A stretch of DNA of 64,000 nucleotides from the NCBI GenBank assembly GCA_020055645.1, contig CM034549.1:17753930-17817929 (forward strand). The letters are read 5' to 3'. A model generated the notes under the pieces. That model was given only the letters and a program-made list of their open reading frames with translations, was not told the origin of the DNA and did no database searches. The position numbers and the translations under genes are program-made. This document shows positions 63,160 to 64,000 of the stretch, in pieces (within the stretch, counting starts at the first letter, position 1; every line of letters starts with the position of its first letter). The DNA comes from Tomocerus qinae. Lineage: Eukaryota > Arthropoda > Collembola > Entomobryomorpha > Tomoceridae.

Positions 63160-64000
63160 AATTTATGAAATTAAAACACATGTAAAAATTCCTTACTGTC
63201 TTAAATGACCACTGACCAACCCTGTAGTTATTCCTATATCATATCACAAAGAATAACATTACATTTTTCGATTCGTCATTGCAATTAAATCTACATTTTT
63301 TCTGATAAGGCAATGAAAAATGATACAACTTAACTATTAGCAGTTATAAGTATCGTATATTACCAAATTGTAAAACTGTAAAATGTATTTTGAACTATTA
63401 GCATAATCAATGCATAATTTCACATGCATATTGAAATTAATGTGCTAAATCAATTAATTATTACCAATATGAAATTAGGTTTCATAGATTTATCGGCGCT
63501 TGTAAATATACTGCTCCTTAGATTAAGAGTGTTATTTAATAGTTTTATTGCACTCATATGACACCAGGTTCCCAGTTCTATGGGAATTAATTTTGAAAGG
63601 TAAAGAAAGGTAAGCATGTTTAAAAAAGGATTTTAATCAATCAGAAGTTAAGCTTTCATAAGACCCTTTTAAGTATAAGGCGCTTTCATAAGGCGAATTT
63701 AGGTAAACTTTTTAGGTATAGAAAAATTGCTGGTGATTTTTAAAACTAAATTTGGCCCAATTGGATTCAATTTGGTTCATTTCGGTCGAATTCAATTCTA
63801 TTCAGCCCAATTCGGTCTAAATGATCCTTGAGTTCACTTGAGTCCAATTCAGTACAAATTGTTTTCTTTTCGGAAAAACCTATGCTACCCATACATCAGT
63901 GGAATTTGTTATTTAGGTAATATGGTGAATTATGTATATATAAGTTTGAATGTTTTTGGCATGCTAGCATAAGGCGATTGCGCATTGCAATAAAAAGCTG
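63160..64000. other. spacer with a degenerate caattcggtt-type repeat
   Basis: No gene. From about 63750 to 63860 short motifs of the form ttcaatttggtt, ttcggtcgaattcaa and cccaattcggtct follow one another, a degenerate array with a unit of about 10 bp. At 63650-63720 and near 63970 the motif cataaggcg recurs. Confidence 0.5.

Overview
This is a eukaryotic nuclear window and almost certainly arthropod. It is AT-rich. The genes are broken by many short GT-AG introns (mostly 50-350 bp) and carry AATAAA polyadenylation signals. The gene content fits a hexapod: a Hippo (MST) kinase with a SARAH domain, a trehalose/GLUT-type sugar transporter, a clan-2-like cytochrome P450 and a divergent Na,K-ATPase alpha paralogue. 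I cannot fix the order from sequence alone; insect or springtail is an inference. I rebuilt the gene models by hand from splice sites, reading-frame continuity and family motifs. Every recognised gene lies on the + strand.

Layout: 1-1965, no gene recognised. 1966-2840, small secreted, possibly GPI-anchored orphan protein (3 exons). 2900-7082, gene-poor, with a diverged CATAAGCGAC repeat cluster. 7083-8931, secreted acidic coiled-coil orphan (5 exons, 300 aa). 10025-12380, complete cytochrome P450 (9 exons, 502 aa) with a TATA box upstream. 13374-14263, glutathione peroxidase (Cys type). 14716-14965, a 250-bp hAT-like non-autonomous transposon with an 8-bp target duplication. 16871-21773, Na,K-ATPase-alpha-like P-type ATPase (15 exons, 1060 aa) whose cation-binding residues are partly replaced. 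22546-23790, RRP8 rRNA methyltransferase. 24627-26617, Tret1-like sugar transporter. 28054-33867, Hippo kinase (9 exons, 616 aa). 33868-45588, a long stretch without genes that contains a 245-bp tandem duplication. 45589-50328, acid sphingomyelinase (10 exons, 827 aa). 51957-52534, a near-perfect palindromic foldback element with 246-bp arms. 53776-53949, a 57-codon candidate exon. 57489-58001, a small type-I membrane orphan protein. 61124-62525, a composite repeat made of a tetranucleotide tract and a 140-bp minisatellite. 63022-63159, the decayed C-terminal end of a transposase.

The genes do not form a pathway or operon; they are independent eukaryotic units. The observations that most merit follow-up are the Na,K-ATPase paralogue that has lost several canonical ion ligands, the 578-bp palindrome, the three secreted or membrane orphans, and the small repeat elements with clear boundaries.
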